DNA of 64,000 nt from Panopea generosa (lineage: Eukaryota > Mollusca > Bivalvia > Adapedonta > Hiatellidae): assembly GCA_029582155.1 (NCBI GenBank), contig CM055903.1:41523353-41587352 (forward strand), read 5' to 3'. The notes beneath the pieces are model-generated. The model was not told the DNA's origin. It saw only the letters and a list, made by a program, of their open reading frames with translations, and did no database searches. Of this stretch, positions 1 to 10,249 are shown piece by piece. How positions within the stretch are numbered: the first letter of the stretch is position 1; each line of letters opens with the position of its first letter. A program made the position numbers and the translations under genes.

Positions 1-2790
1 GTTATTTAGATCGAGATACCATTATTGTTGTCACATGACGGTTATTTAGATCGAGTTACCGCAAACATGGCCACATGTCGGTTATTTAGATCTAGTTGCC
101 ATAAACATGGCCATATGACTGTTATTTAGATCGAGTTACTATGAACATGGCCACATGATTGTTATTAAGATCTAGCTATCATTATTGTTGTCATATGACG
201 GTTATTTAGATATAGTTACAATAACCATGGCCACATGACGGTTATTTGATCTAGTTGCCATAAACATGGCCATATGACGGTTATTTAGATCGAGTTGCCA
301 TAAACATGGCCACGTGACGGTTATTTAGATCGATTTACTATAAACATGGCCACATGACGGTTATTTGGATTTAGTTGCCATAAACATGGCAATATGACGG
401 TGATTTAGATCGATTTTCTATAAACATGGCCACATGACGGTTATTAAGATCTAGCTACCATTATTGTTGTCACATGACGGTTATTTAGATCTAGTTACAA
501 TAACCATGGCCACATGACGGTTATTTAGATCTAGTTACCATAAACATGGCCACGTGACGGTTATTAACATCAAGTTACCATAAACATAGCAACATGGCTT
601 CATGACGGTTATTAAGATCTAGTTGCCATAAACATAGCAACATGACGGTTATTTAGATCGAGTAAATATAAACATGGCCACATGACGGTTATTAAGATCT
701 AGCTACCATTATTGTTGTCACATGACGGTTATTTAGATCTAGTTCCAATAACCATGGCCACATGACGTTTATTTAGATCTAGTTACCATAAACATGGCCA
801 CGTGACGGTTATTAACATCAAGTTACCATAAACATAGTAACATGGCCTCATGACGGTTATTAAGATCTAGTTGCCATAAACATAGCAACATGACGGTTAT
901 TTAGATCGAGTAACTATAAACATGGCCACATGACGGTTATTAAGATCTCGTTACCATAAACATGGTCACATGACGGCTATTTAGATCTTCTTACCATTAT
1001 TGTTGTCACATGACGGTTATTAAGATCTAGTTACAATGATTATGGCCACATGACGGCTATTTAGATCTAGTTACCATTATCGTTGTCACATGACGGTTAT
1101 TAAGATCTAGTTACAATAAACATGGCCACATGACGATTATTTAGATATGGTTACCATAAACATGGCCATATGATGGTTATTAAGATCAAGTTACTATTAT
1201 TGTTGTCACATGACGTTTATTTAGACCAACTTACCATAAACAAGGCCACATGACGGTTATTTAGATCGATTTACTATAAATATGGCCATATGACGGTTAT
1301 TTAGATCTAGTTACCGTAAATATGGCCACATGGTGGGTATTAAAATCGAGTTACCGTAAACATAGCCACATGGCCGTAATGTAAATCGAGTTACCATTAT
1401 TGTTGTCACATGACGGTTTTTAAGATTTAGTTACCATAAACATGGCCAAATGATGGTTATTTAGATTGAGTTACCATAAATATGGCCACATGATGGTTAT
1501 TTAGATTTAGTTACCATAAACATTGCCACATGACGGTTATTAAGATCTTGTTACCATAAACATGGCCACATGACGGTTATTAAGATCTTGTTACCATAAA
1601 CATGGCCACATGACGGCTATTTAGATCGAGTTACCGTAAACATGGCCATATGACGGTTATTTAGATCTAGTAACCGTAAATATGGCCACATGGTGGGTAT
1701 AAAAATCGAGTTACCGTAAACATAGCCACATGGCCGTAATTTAAATCGAGTTACCATTATTGTTGTCACATGACGGTTTTTAAGATCTAGTTACAATAAA
1801 CATGGCCACATGATGGTTATTTAGATTGAGTTACCATAAATATGGCCACATGATGGTTATTTAGATTTAGTTACCATAAACATTGCCACATGACGGTTAT
1901 TAAGATCTTGTTACCATAAACATGGCCACATGACGGTTATTAAGATCTTGTTACCATAAACATGGCCACATAACGGCTATTTAGATCGAGTTACCATAAA
2001 CATGGCCACATGACGGTTATTAAGATCTAGTTACCATAAACATGGCCACATGGCGGTTATTTAGATCGATTTACCGTAAACATGGCTACATGACGGCTAT
2101 TAAGATCTAGTTACCATAAACATGGCCATATGACGGTTATTAAGATCTAGTTACCGTAAACATGGCCACATGACGGTTATTTAGATCGAGTTACCGTAAA
2201 CATGGCCACATGACGGTTATTTAGATCGAGTTACCGTAAACATGGTCAAATGACGGTTATTAAGATCTAGTTACCGTAAACATGACCACATGACGGTTAT
2301 TTAGATCGAGTTACCGTAAACATGGCCACATGACGGTTATTTAGATCGAATTACCATAAACATGGCCACATGTCGGTTATTTAGATCTAGTTACCATAAA
2401 CATGGGCACATGACGGTTATTTAGATCTAGTTACCATTAACATGGTCACATGACGGTTATTTAGATCTAGTTACCATTAACATGGTCACATGACGGTTAT
2501 TTAGATCGAGTTACCGTAAACATGGTCAAATGACGGTTATTAAGATCTAGTTACCGTAAACATGACCACATGACGGTTATTTAGATCGAGTTACCGTAAA
2601 CATGGCCACATGACGGTTATTTAGATCTAGTTACCATAAACATGGCCACATGACGGTTATTTAGATCTAGTTACCATAAACATGGCCACATGACGGTTAT
2701 TTAGATCTAGTTACCATAAACATGGTCACATGACGGTTATTTAGATCGTCTTGCCATAAGCGTTGCCCCTTGACAGCTATTTACATTTAT
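1..2790. repeat. 40-bp satellite array, block 1 (about 70 units)
   Basis: Head-to-tail units of 40 bp run from the window edge, so the array continues outside. A typical unit starts TGACGGTTATTTAGATC, continues with a GTTACC core and ends CATGGCCACA. Two main variants alternate: one ends AAACATGGCCACA and the other ATTATTGTTGTCACA. Higher-order duplications are visible: 431-678 repeats at 679-926 (248 bp, six units plus an 8-bp insertion), the 1321 region repeats at 1681 (360 bp, nine units), and 2221 repeats at 2501 (280 bp, seven units). The last unit (about 2745-2790) already carries the GCCATAAGCGTTGCC form that typifies the second block at 4688. No coding function is visible. Confidence 0.97.
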
Positions 2791-2950
2791 TCATCAATTG
2801 TTTGGGAAATGATGCCCAACTCAGAAATAACAGCAGTAATTTGAATATTGATATGTATTTATACCATTTGAAAAAATAATGTATGTATTTGTGAATATTT
2901 ACCATTTATGTCCAAAAGGTTTGAGAGTTGTTTCTAGAGGTAAATTTTAC
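2791..2950. other. Short unique spacer after the satellite
   Basis: AT-rich sequence between the end of the 40-bp satellite and the first copy of the 355-bp repeat. I see no gene, RNA or regulatory motif. Part of it, with TTTGAGAGTTGTTTCTAGAGG, resembles the ends of the following repeat units and may belong to that repeat. Confidence 0.5.
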
Positions 2951-3995
2951 GCTGAGTCCGAAAGTCTATTTCTTACTAACTGCTGTTTGGGCGTTTGGTC
3001 ACAAATCCAAGATGGCCGTCAAAATGGCCACCAAATATTGAAATTCACGTTATAATATATAATCTGATAGAAAACACTGCAAAATGTTAAAGTTTGGATT
3101 TATTGTGTTGTTGTAAGTTGTACGACACGTTTTAGAGTAATTTTCCATAAAAAATGATTGTTTCAAGTATAAAAAGTCTAAATAAGGGACAAAATGGCTG
3201 CCAAAATATGAAAAAAAATTACACTTTTTTCTGCAATTATATTCATTTAGTTGAATGCTTTGGTCTTATTTTTATTTATAAATGCTTGCTTCTATACGTT
3301 AACTATATGCTGAGTCCGAAAATCTATAATCTCTTATTAACGGTTGTTGGGGTGTTAGGTCACAAATCCAAGATGGCCGCCAAAATGGCCACCAAATATT
3401 GAAATTAATGTTATAATATATAATCTGCAAATATTAAAATTGAGATTTATTGTGTTGTTGTAAGTTGTATAACATGTTTTAGGGTAAAAAAGAGTAAAAA
3501 TATGGTTGATTCAATCATGGTTGATATGAAGTCTAAACAAAGGGCAAAATGACAATTAAAATATGAAAAAAATGACACTTTTTCTGTAAATATACGCATC
3601 TGGTGAATGCTTTGGCCGTTTATCTATTTATAAATGCTTGTTTCTGGAGGTAAAATGTATGCTGAGTCTGAAAATATATTTCTTACAAACGGCTGTTGGG
3701 GTATTTGGTAACAAATTCAAGATGGCTACCAAATTGGCCGTCAAATATTGATATTCATGTTATATATAATCTGATAGAAAACACTAAATAAAATTTAGAT
3801 TGATTTTGTTGTTGCAGGTTTTATGTCACGTTTTATGATAAAATAAGTAAAAAGATGGTTCATTCATGTACAACAAGTCTAAATAAGGGAATAAATGGCT
3901 GCCAAAATATGGGGAAAAATGGCACTTTTTTCTGCAAATATACGCATTTGGTGAATGCTTTGGGCCTTATTTTTATTTATAAATGGTTCTAAAAA
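2951..3995. repeat. About 355-bp repeat in three tandem copies with AAGATGGCC core
   Basis: Three diverged direct copies begin with GCTGAGTCCG or GCTGAGTCTG at 2951, 3309 and 3661, giving periods of 358 and 352 bp. Each carries an ACAAATCCAAGATGGCC-type core followed by AAAATGGCC and an ATATTGAAATT stretch, then a GATTTATTGTGTTGTTGTAAG stretch and an AAATGGCTGCCAAAATATG segment. The third copy is the most diverged and fades out near 3990. A related fragment lies at about 38440-38500. The short open frames here (3154-3402 on plus, 3879-4067 on minus) are repeat shadows. Confidence 0.88.
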
Positions 3996-4687
3996 TACTG
4001 AACATGTTTTAAGGATTATACTTCTCCTTAATACAAACTGGAATATCTGTATCTTCTTCACGTTCACATTATGCTTCTTTCACTCTAACAAAGCAATACA
4101 ATAAACAAGTTTATATGAAAATTCCATATAATGATTGAACATAGTTTTATGTTTAATATCCCTTGAATTTCCGACATTCGTTTGAGTGTTTTCATAATCA
4201 CATGCTACTGAAGAGCATGAAATGGATGTTGTCATTTACCACCAATTACAGGATGTACCTATATTCAAATTAACATTAATATTACTGCTTAGTGCAAAAC
4301 CTCACAAAATTAAGTGTCACATATTGTTTTAAGAGCGCACGAATCATATTTATTTTAAGTCGTTTTCTTAATATTCTATCATACACAACATCTGAGTCGC
4401 CAGGCCTTTAAACATGTAAATTATCATCAGTTCCAGCTTCAACATTTCATTGAAAAGTACATCAATGTACATCTGACCCTGACAATTGGCTTTCAGTTGC
4501 TTTCATATGTAGTTTTTCCATTATTTTTTATTTTCCTGCATCTGAGTCAATGTGTTATTTTCATTGTCCTGCATGCTATTGACTATTAATATCAAAGAAA
4601 CAGCCTATTTGTCTAACTAATGTTGTGAGAACTTGTGGCAATTATTTGCTGCAATAAAAAATACAACAGAATATGATTAAACCTAAA
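3996..4687. other. Non-coding AT-rich spacer
   Basis: About 690 bp of AT-rich sequence between the 355-bp repeat and the second satellite block. I see no open frame with protein-like composition, no tRNA-like boxes and no repeats with other parts of the window. Confidence 0.5.
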
Positions 4688-5170
4688 CCTAAGTTGCCGT
4701 ACGTGTTGTCACATTACAATTATTTAAATCTAATTGCCATAAGCGTTGCCACGTTACTATTGTTTTAGATCTAGTTGCCATAAGCGTTGCAATATGACGC
4801 CTATTTATATCTAGATGCCATAAGTGTTATCACATGACAATTATTTAGATCGGGTTGCCATAAGCGTTGTCACATGGCAATTATTTAGATCTAGTTGCAA
4901 TAAGCGTTGTCGCATGACACTTATTTAGATCTAGTTGCCATAAGCAGTGTCACATGACAATTATTTAGATCGGGTTGCCATAAGCGTTGTCACATGGCAA
5001 TTATTTAGATCTATTTGCCATAAGCGTTGTCACATGACAATTATTTAGATCTAGTTGCCGTGAGTGTTGTCACATGACAGTTTTTTCTTCTTCTTTATAT
5101 TTGTTATAAGCGTGATTTTTTTGTCGTCGTCATACACATGGCAACATGGCTGTTATTCACATCTAGTTGC
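4688..5170. repeat. 40-bp satellite array, block 2 (about 10 units plus decayed edge)
   Basis: Ten units with the same 40-bp period as block 1 run from about 4688 to 5080. They use a diverged consensus, with TTGCCATAAGCGTTGTCACA in place of TTACCATAAACATGGCCACA. A further decayed unit is recognisable at about 5125-5170 (CACATGGCAACATGGCTGTT). Because the last unit of block 1 is already of this type, the two blocks were probably one array that was split by, or fused across, the 2.8-4.7 kb segment. Confidence 0.93.
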
Positions 5171-5189
5171 TATAAGAAATGTAAAAAGA

Positions 5190-5445
5190 AGTACGTCACT
5201 TGCGGTTCCGGAACTGCCGGTTTTATTCCGACTTTTACTGTCTCACTGCTTTAATGGTCCCAATTATAAATGATATCAGGGTGGCCTTACTTAATAGTGA
5301 CCCATGCATCATCGTGGACCGTATACCGCCATCTTAGATAAGGCAGCAATTAACGTTTATTCCAAATTAGGTCATTAAGCTGTAAAAAATGAAGATATAT
5401 CGACCAATCACAGCAATCTACGTCACGTTAATGGCGGAGATGTCA
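5190..5445. promoter_or_regulatory. Promoter-like cluster of ETS, CRE, YY1 and CCAAT motifs
   Basis: Within about 250 bp, motifs typical of TATA-less housekeeping promoters occur together. TACGTCAC (CRE-like) is present at 5192-5199 and again at 5420-5427. GTTCCGGAAC, an ETS-type palindrome, is at 5205-5214. CCGCCATCTTA (YY1-like) is at 5327-5337. ACCAATCA (CCAAT box) is at 5403-5410 and ATGGCGGAGATG at 5431-5442. An ATG at 5431 opens a 34-codon frame with a possible splice donor at CTA|GTAAAA, but no downstream exon is recognised. Either strand could be the transcribed one. This is motif matching only. The AAGATGGC word also occurs in repeats here, so the call is weak. Confidence 0.25.
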
Positions 5446-5837
5446 GGAAAATGTCTGACAATACTAGTAAAAAGCAACTTCATATTGACATTCATTGAAT
5501 TTCGACCACATAAAAAACAATATTGTCTTGTATAATCAAAAGCAATTGTATCGATATATATGACAATTTTGCAAGAAGCCAATTTACTTTATATTGTTTA
5601 TATGAATTATTTTATGGTTAATATAAAGAACGCATACTTTGATAGCAAAGTGTTAATTAAAACGGTGCAACAGTCAATTGTAATTTATTGTACGGTGTTA
5701 ACTTTTTAGTTTTAAAAATCAATAAATCAGACATTATGATAATTCTGCTGCGTGACAGTTGTCTAAGAGCTGTCACATTGAATCATTCCACATGAACCTG
5801 GTGTGATACCCCCATCGTTTTAAATACCGGCACAGCC
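5446..5837. other. Non-coding AT-rich spacer
   Basis: About 390 bp of low-GC sequence between the promoter-like cluster and a SINE. Apart from the short frame starting at 5431 there is no coding signal, and no repeat match elsewhere in the window was noticed. Confidence 0.45.
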
Positions 5838-6135
5838 GGGTCCGGTTAGCTCAGTCGGTAGCGTGTCTGACTATCAATTCAAGACGGTCGTGAGTTCGAA
5901 TCCCTACCCGGCCGCTATATCCGTTATTATTGATATACGACATTGCGTCCCATTGTCATTCGTCTCTCAACGCTGATTCAAGTGTGAGATATCATTTACT
6001 TGCGTGCGCAGATGGGTTTAATTAAATACTTGTTAACCTTCCAGGATCCCAGTAAAGAGTGGTTAGGTTAAATGATCGTCTGTTAGCAATATATGATGGC
6101 ATTAAATGACTCTAAATATTCAAATAAATTAAATG
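5838..6135 (+). mobile_element. tRNA-derived SINE, family A, copy 1
   Basis: The head is tRNA-like: GGTTAGCTCAGTCGGTAG contains the A box, and GTCGTGAGTTCGAATCC the B box of an RNA polymerase III promoter. The body carries a diverged form of the family's CATTTGTCTCTCACCGCTGA core, here CATTCGTCTCTCAACGCTGA. The 3' end has GATCGTCTGTTAGC and an AAATATTCAAATAAAT tail. Four more copies (15.0, 25.3, 27.5 and 48.4 kb) lie in the opposite orientation. Because the body continues past the tRNA-like part, this is a SINE and not a tRNA gene. Confidence 0.88.
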
Positions 6136-6429
6136 AAACTGGGTAAATCAATGGTTAGCACATTCGCGAAAACCCTGAATTTTTCAACGCAGTTCGGAAG
6201 CACGCCGCGGGTTGTTCCATAGTTCAGCCTTTTTTATATTCCGACACCGGTCTGAATATATTTAGAAATATATTTATGATGCTGAGCAAAAGATGCAACT
6301 TCTGGTACATATGTGAACTGAGTAATTAAAGAATATTGAATTGAATTGGTGCAGTAACTTTTTAATGGCAGTCTTTTGTAACCGGGAACCTCCGTCGCGC
6401 GTCACGAACATTCTTCCTTTACTGAGTCC

Positions 6430-6490
6430 TCCATGGCACAGCGGTCTAAGACGCCGTCTCAAGTTTACTTTTAACGTAAGTTCGGGTGGT
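6430..6490 (+). mobile_element. tRNA-like SINE head, family B-like fragment
   Basis: TGGCACAGCGGTCTAAGACG (A box) is followed by CCGTCTCAAG and a decayed B box with GTAAGTTCGGGTGG. The same GTCTAAG-CGCCGTCTCAAG arrangement is found in inverted form in family B at 15.46 and 50.72 kb. No body or tail could be traced beyond about 6500, where a pentanucleotide microsatellite starts. Confidence 0.6.
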
Positions 6491-6512
6491 TAAACCGTAT
6501 TCATATTTAACT

Positions 6513-6568
6513 ATACGATACGATACGATACGACACGATACGACGATACGATACGATACGATACGATA
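6513..6568. repeat. (ATACG)n microsatellite
   Basis: About eleven units of ATACG with two imperfect units, directly after a SINE head and before another SINE-like tRNA head. Confidence 0.95.
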
Positions 6569-6582
6569 GTCTATTATATGGA

Positions 6583-6805
6583 CCTGGTGTGTTTCTAAGT
6601 CTGTGGACCAGTGGTTATGATCTTAGACTGCGAACCCGGATGTCGCAGGTACGATCCCCCGCTTTTCCAACTAAATATTTACAGGGACGCTACAAAAAGG
6701 TCTTCTGTATATCTGCACTATCCTCCAAAACATCTAAAATTACAAATATTCTTCTTGGGACGTCGACCATATGGGAAACCGGTGGCGACGATAAATAAAA
6801 GTATC
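6583..6805 (+). mobile_element. SINE-like element with tRNA-like head
   Basis: An A-box-like TGGACCAGTGGTTATG at about 6603 and a B-box-like TCGCAGGTACGATCCCC at about 6643 are spaced as in a tRNA. The following 150 bp end in CGACGATAAATAAAAG, which resembles a SINE tail. I did not find a second copy in the window, so the family and the exact ends are uncertain. Short open frames that cross it are not credible genes. Confidence 0.45.
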
Positions 6806-7850
6806 ATCATTTAAGTCTATATTGATACACCTATAAGGTTACTGGCCCGAGGGCTTTGTGGATAACGTGTGATGTGTTGAACATGGCATTAAACACCATT
6901 CAAAAAGTGTCTTAGACACATGGCACCCACCATACATGATACCTGGCTGAAAGTTTGCAAGTTACTTGTGGAAGGGCAGTGGTTCTACCCATTATCATGT
7001 CGAGCTCTTCTTAAATAAATGAAACTAACGCAACATTTAAAAGCATTTAATTTGTTAGTCCCATGCCCTCTCTTCTCCTCAATTAAGTTTCATCCGCCCC
7101 ACCGAGAGTGATCTGCTGTCAGCTATTCTCTCCTAATTATCGATGGAAAATAATAAATAATGTTGTTTTTTTGTTCTATAAAATGAATATGTTTGACTTG
7201 CATTTTAGCTTTAAAAACTTCTAGAAGATCTCTAATCTAATATATTTCTCGCAGAACTAAACATTCAAATACGTTTTGACAGCCGTGATATTTTTTTTTA
7301 CTTCCATTGCTCTCTTAGCACCGGGTGTTGATTAATGTGTTTTTTTATTTAAGGTTAATTGCTAATTGTCTTGATTTTGCTAGTTTTGTAAGAAACTCTA
7401 TCTACCTTGATAGATTAATTTTACTGTTAAATACATGTATGGAATTTCAACAAAAATGAAATTAGTCACAGGTCGAAGGATTTACATATTATCCACTTTG
7501 AAATGATTGTTTGTCGCGCATATCGTTTCTCATATCGGTCAAACTATATTAATTAGGTTTAATTAAAAAGTCGTCAATATTCGATTGAAGATAAATACGA
7601 TATCTCAGATGATCTTTGTTCTCGGCGATTTTTCAACGATTTTTTTTATATAAATGTAGTTCAAATTATAATCATGTAAAATGTACGTATATATAAAGTA
7701 ATGGAATTATACAATTTAGTAATTATGGGTGTTAAAACTGTGATATCAGATTTTAGCCAAAGCGATCCGCATGACATATGCTATTTTGATATAGTTTGGC
7801 GGTTCAAACTGTGAATTGTTTATTCAAATCAGAGACTATTATCATGCTCA
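6806..7850. other. Unique AT-rich non-coding stretch
   Basis: About 1 kb without convincing open frames, RNA promoter boxes or repeats seen elsewhere in the window. Long A/T runs are frequent and nothing stands out. Confidence 0.5.
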
Positions 7851-7852
7851 GG

Positions 7853-8066
7853 TCAAAGTTTACGGCTAGATCAGGTCTAGGTATATGTCTGCATATAGAG
7901 ATATACAGGCTATAGATCTAGGGTCAGGGCTATGGCTAGACCCAGATTCAGGTTTGTATAGAGATAACTATTTATATATCTATGTCCATGTCTACGACTA
8001 GCTTCAGGTATTGGTTTAGGTCTGCATTGAGAAATATCTATAGACCTGCGTCCAGGTCTACGTCTA
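7853..8066. repeat. Degenerate AGGTCTAGGTC-type tandem repeat
   Basis: Roughly 210 bp made of decayed repeats of a CAGGTCTA/GGCTAGA word, for example TCAGGTCTAGGTATATGTCT and GCTAGACCCAGATTCAGGT, interleaved with TATAGAGATA. The unit length is irregular (about 50-60 bp), so this looks like an old array. Confidence 0.5.
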
Positions 8067-8082
8067 TTTTAAAGTATAACAC

Positions 8083-8310
8083 ACTCACAATTAAGAATTA
8101 GAATTTTACTATTTTAATACGACCCACCTCAGTAAGCTGATCCAAGAAATAACCTTTTCAGTCCAGTAAACTCACAACAAAGAATTATAGTTGTACCATT
8201 TAAACAAGAGCCATTTCCCAAGAAATAACTCCAATAAACTCACACTAAAGAATTATAGTAGTCCCACTTTGAGATCTGGCGCTATAAAAGTCTCACTTAA
8301 GAATTACCCC
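8083..8310. repeat. Degenerate repeat with AAACTCACA-AAAGAATTATAG unit
   Basis: Three to four imperfect copies of a unit of about 65 bp carry AACTCACA, AAGAATTATAG and CCAAGAAATAAC words (8083, 8167, 8228 and a last partial copy near 8290). No relation to other arrays in the window was seen. Confidence 0.5.
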
Positions 8311-10180
8311 CCTTACAGGACGGTAGCAAGATTCTTACGCCCAAGATATTAAGCTATATAAAGCGGTTGGGCAATTTGTTTATTATAAAATGTCATATTT
8401 CTTTGTGCATATGGGAGCGTTAGAACATTTTCATGATTTCTACCAAGTTTGGATGACGTTGAGAACTGTTTGACGAAGCTATAACAGTTTAAAGATGCGT
8501 AGTGATACACTGTAACAAATGAGCAGAATTGTCAAAAACGAAGGGATGCCATCAAACCGTCGAAATTGTGAAAAAGCAACCTGGTCAACCCCATGCTATT
8601 TTCTGCATAATTGGACTGATAGAGGACTATCCATGGAAACAAGATACTTTTAGAACAACTAGTAATGTATCCAGTATTCCAGAAGTCCGTTTATCTATAT
8701 TTAGAATAGTACTAAATTAATTGTTGTGTATGCCCGTGTTTAGCATAGACAGACCACTTGTAGCTCGTAATTTATGTAGGTATAGGATGTTTCTTGGAGT
8801 TACGTGATTTTTTAAAAAAAGTAATGACATATCAATGCAATATTGCACTGGCGCTAAGTTCATTTAAATCAAAGTTGAATGGCTGACAATATTGAAAATG
8901 TCGTGTCTGTTAAAACTTCATTAAAATTTAATTAATTAATCAATCAATCAATGTTCAAATCGCAAACCATGTTCGTTCTCAAAAGTAGGTGTTAAGATAC
9001 CTACTGTCATTACGACGGCTTGGACAAAAAACATCACTTATTGGCAAGAATGAACAAAAAGCCTATTAGAGGTTTTACGGATTACCAGCGCAGAAAGGTT
9101 ATTTGATTGCAACAGAATGGAATCCAAGTTCACTTTGGCTACAGACATCGGAAAAACAAACACTACAATAATGAATTGTAGAACCGCAGAGTTTCAGCAA
9201 ATTATATTATTTTTCTCCTCAATGTGTGGCTTCTGATGATATGCAATGATACTATTTCTGCCATTACCCACGGAGCACCCATAATCACGAAGGACAGGAG
9301 TTGACCAGTTGGCCCTTCTTATTTTCTTTAAGTCATCTTTATTTTTGTGTTTCTTTATATGATATCTGTAAGCGTTGTATTAATGTTCTCTTGTATATAG
9401 TTACCATATGATATGTTCAGTTTTAAAATTAAGTAGTCTGTATTGATGCGTGAACAATTTTTCCACAACATTGTATTATCTTACATGGAATAAAAGATAT
9501 TAATAACAAAAGTTTGTTTAAAAAAATAAAATAAAAGGAGAGACCAGCAAGCTAGATTTAGTCAGGTTGATTTTTGGTAATCTAGGTGCAGAGTAACATG
9601 ATTACCAAAATGACCATCTATATTTCGGGCCAATCAACTCTTATGTTTACGTAAATTAATAGGACGAAAATATATATTTTTTAATTTTTAATGGAACTAT
9701 CATGCTTATCGCACACATTCAATATCAACCCATATTTCCAGAATATAACTGTATAATCAGATTCAAGATTTAGATTAGAAGTTAGTTTATCCGCAACGTA
9801 GTTGGGTTTCTTATGCACAGTAGCACGATATAGACTGTGTGCTTCTGACGGCATGGTCGAAAACGGAACGCAGTATAAATGCCCATAAATCGCAACAAAA
9901 CACTATGTAGAGATCGGAAGTTAAACACAATAATGAAAATGACAAAAAAGATAAAATTGACATGGCATTCTCTTGGCTGATACCTAGAACACAGACGGAC
10001 AGTGGCCCTATTCTTACCCGGACACGACATCATTTAGAGAAACCTTGAAGAGATCGATATTGGATCTGTTTTTAACCGGCCATGATATAAATGGAGGAAC
10101 ATTACCACTCAACTGAAACTGTAGCCTTGATTCTATGCGACGCTTGCTTTTCTAAAAGACAAACGTCTTGACAAGTTGTG
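8311..10180. other. Unique non-coding stretch
   Basis: About 1.9 kb of AT-rich sequence. It contains an (AATC)-type tail near 8930-8952 (AATTAATTAATCAATCAATC) that may be the 3' end of an old retroposon. Short open frames at 8529-8720 and 9782-10033 have no domain I recognise and are probably chance. Confidence 0.45.
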
Positions 10181-10185
10181 CAGAA

Positions 10186-10249
10186 GTAGTCTTGATCATA
10201 TGCGACGCTTGCTTTTCTAAAAGTAAGCATCGGATATGATCAAGACTAC
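10186..10249. repeat. 64-bp hairpin with nearby direct repeat
   Basis: The ends GTAGTCTTGATCATAT and ATATGATCAAGACTAC are perfect inverted repeats. The complementarity continues inward for about 29 nt per arm with three mismatches. The internal GCGACGCTTGCTTTTCTAAA also occurs as a direct repeat at about 10137, suggesting a second, partial copy of the left arm. Confidence 0.8.

Noticed and set aside
5838-5916. Functional tRNA gene
   Set aside because: A and B boxes are present, but the tRNA-like part continues into a body and tail shared with four other copies, and the acceptor stem does not pair properly. It is a SINE.
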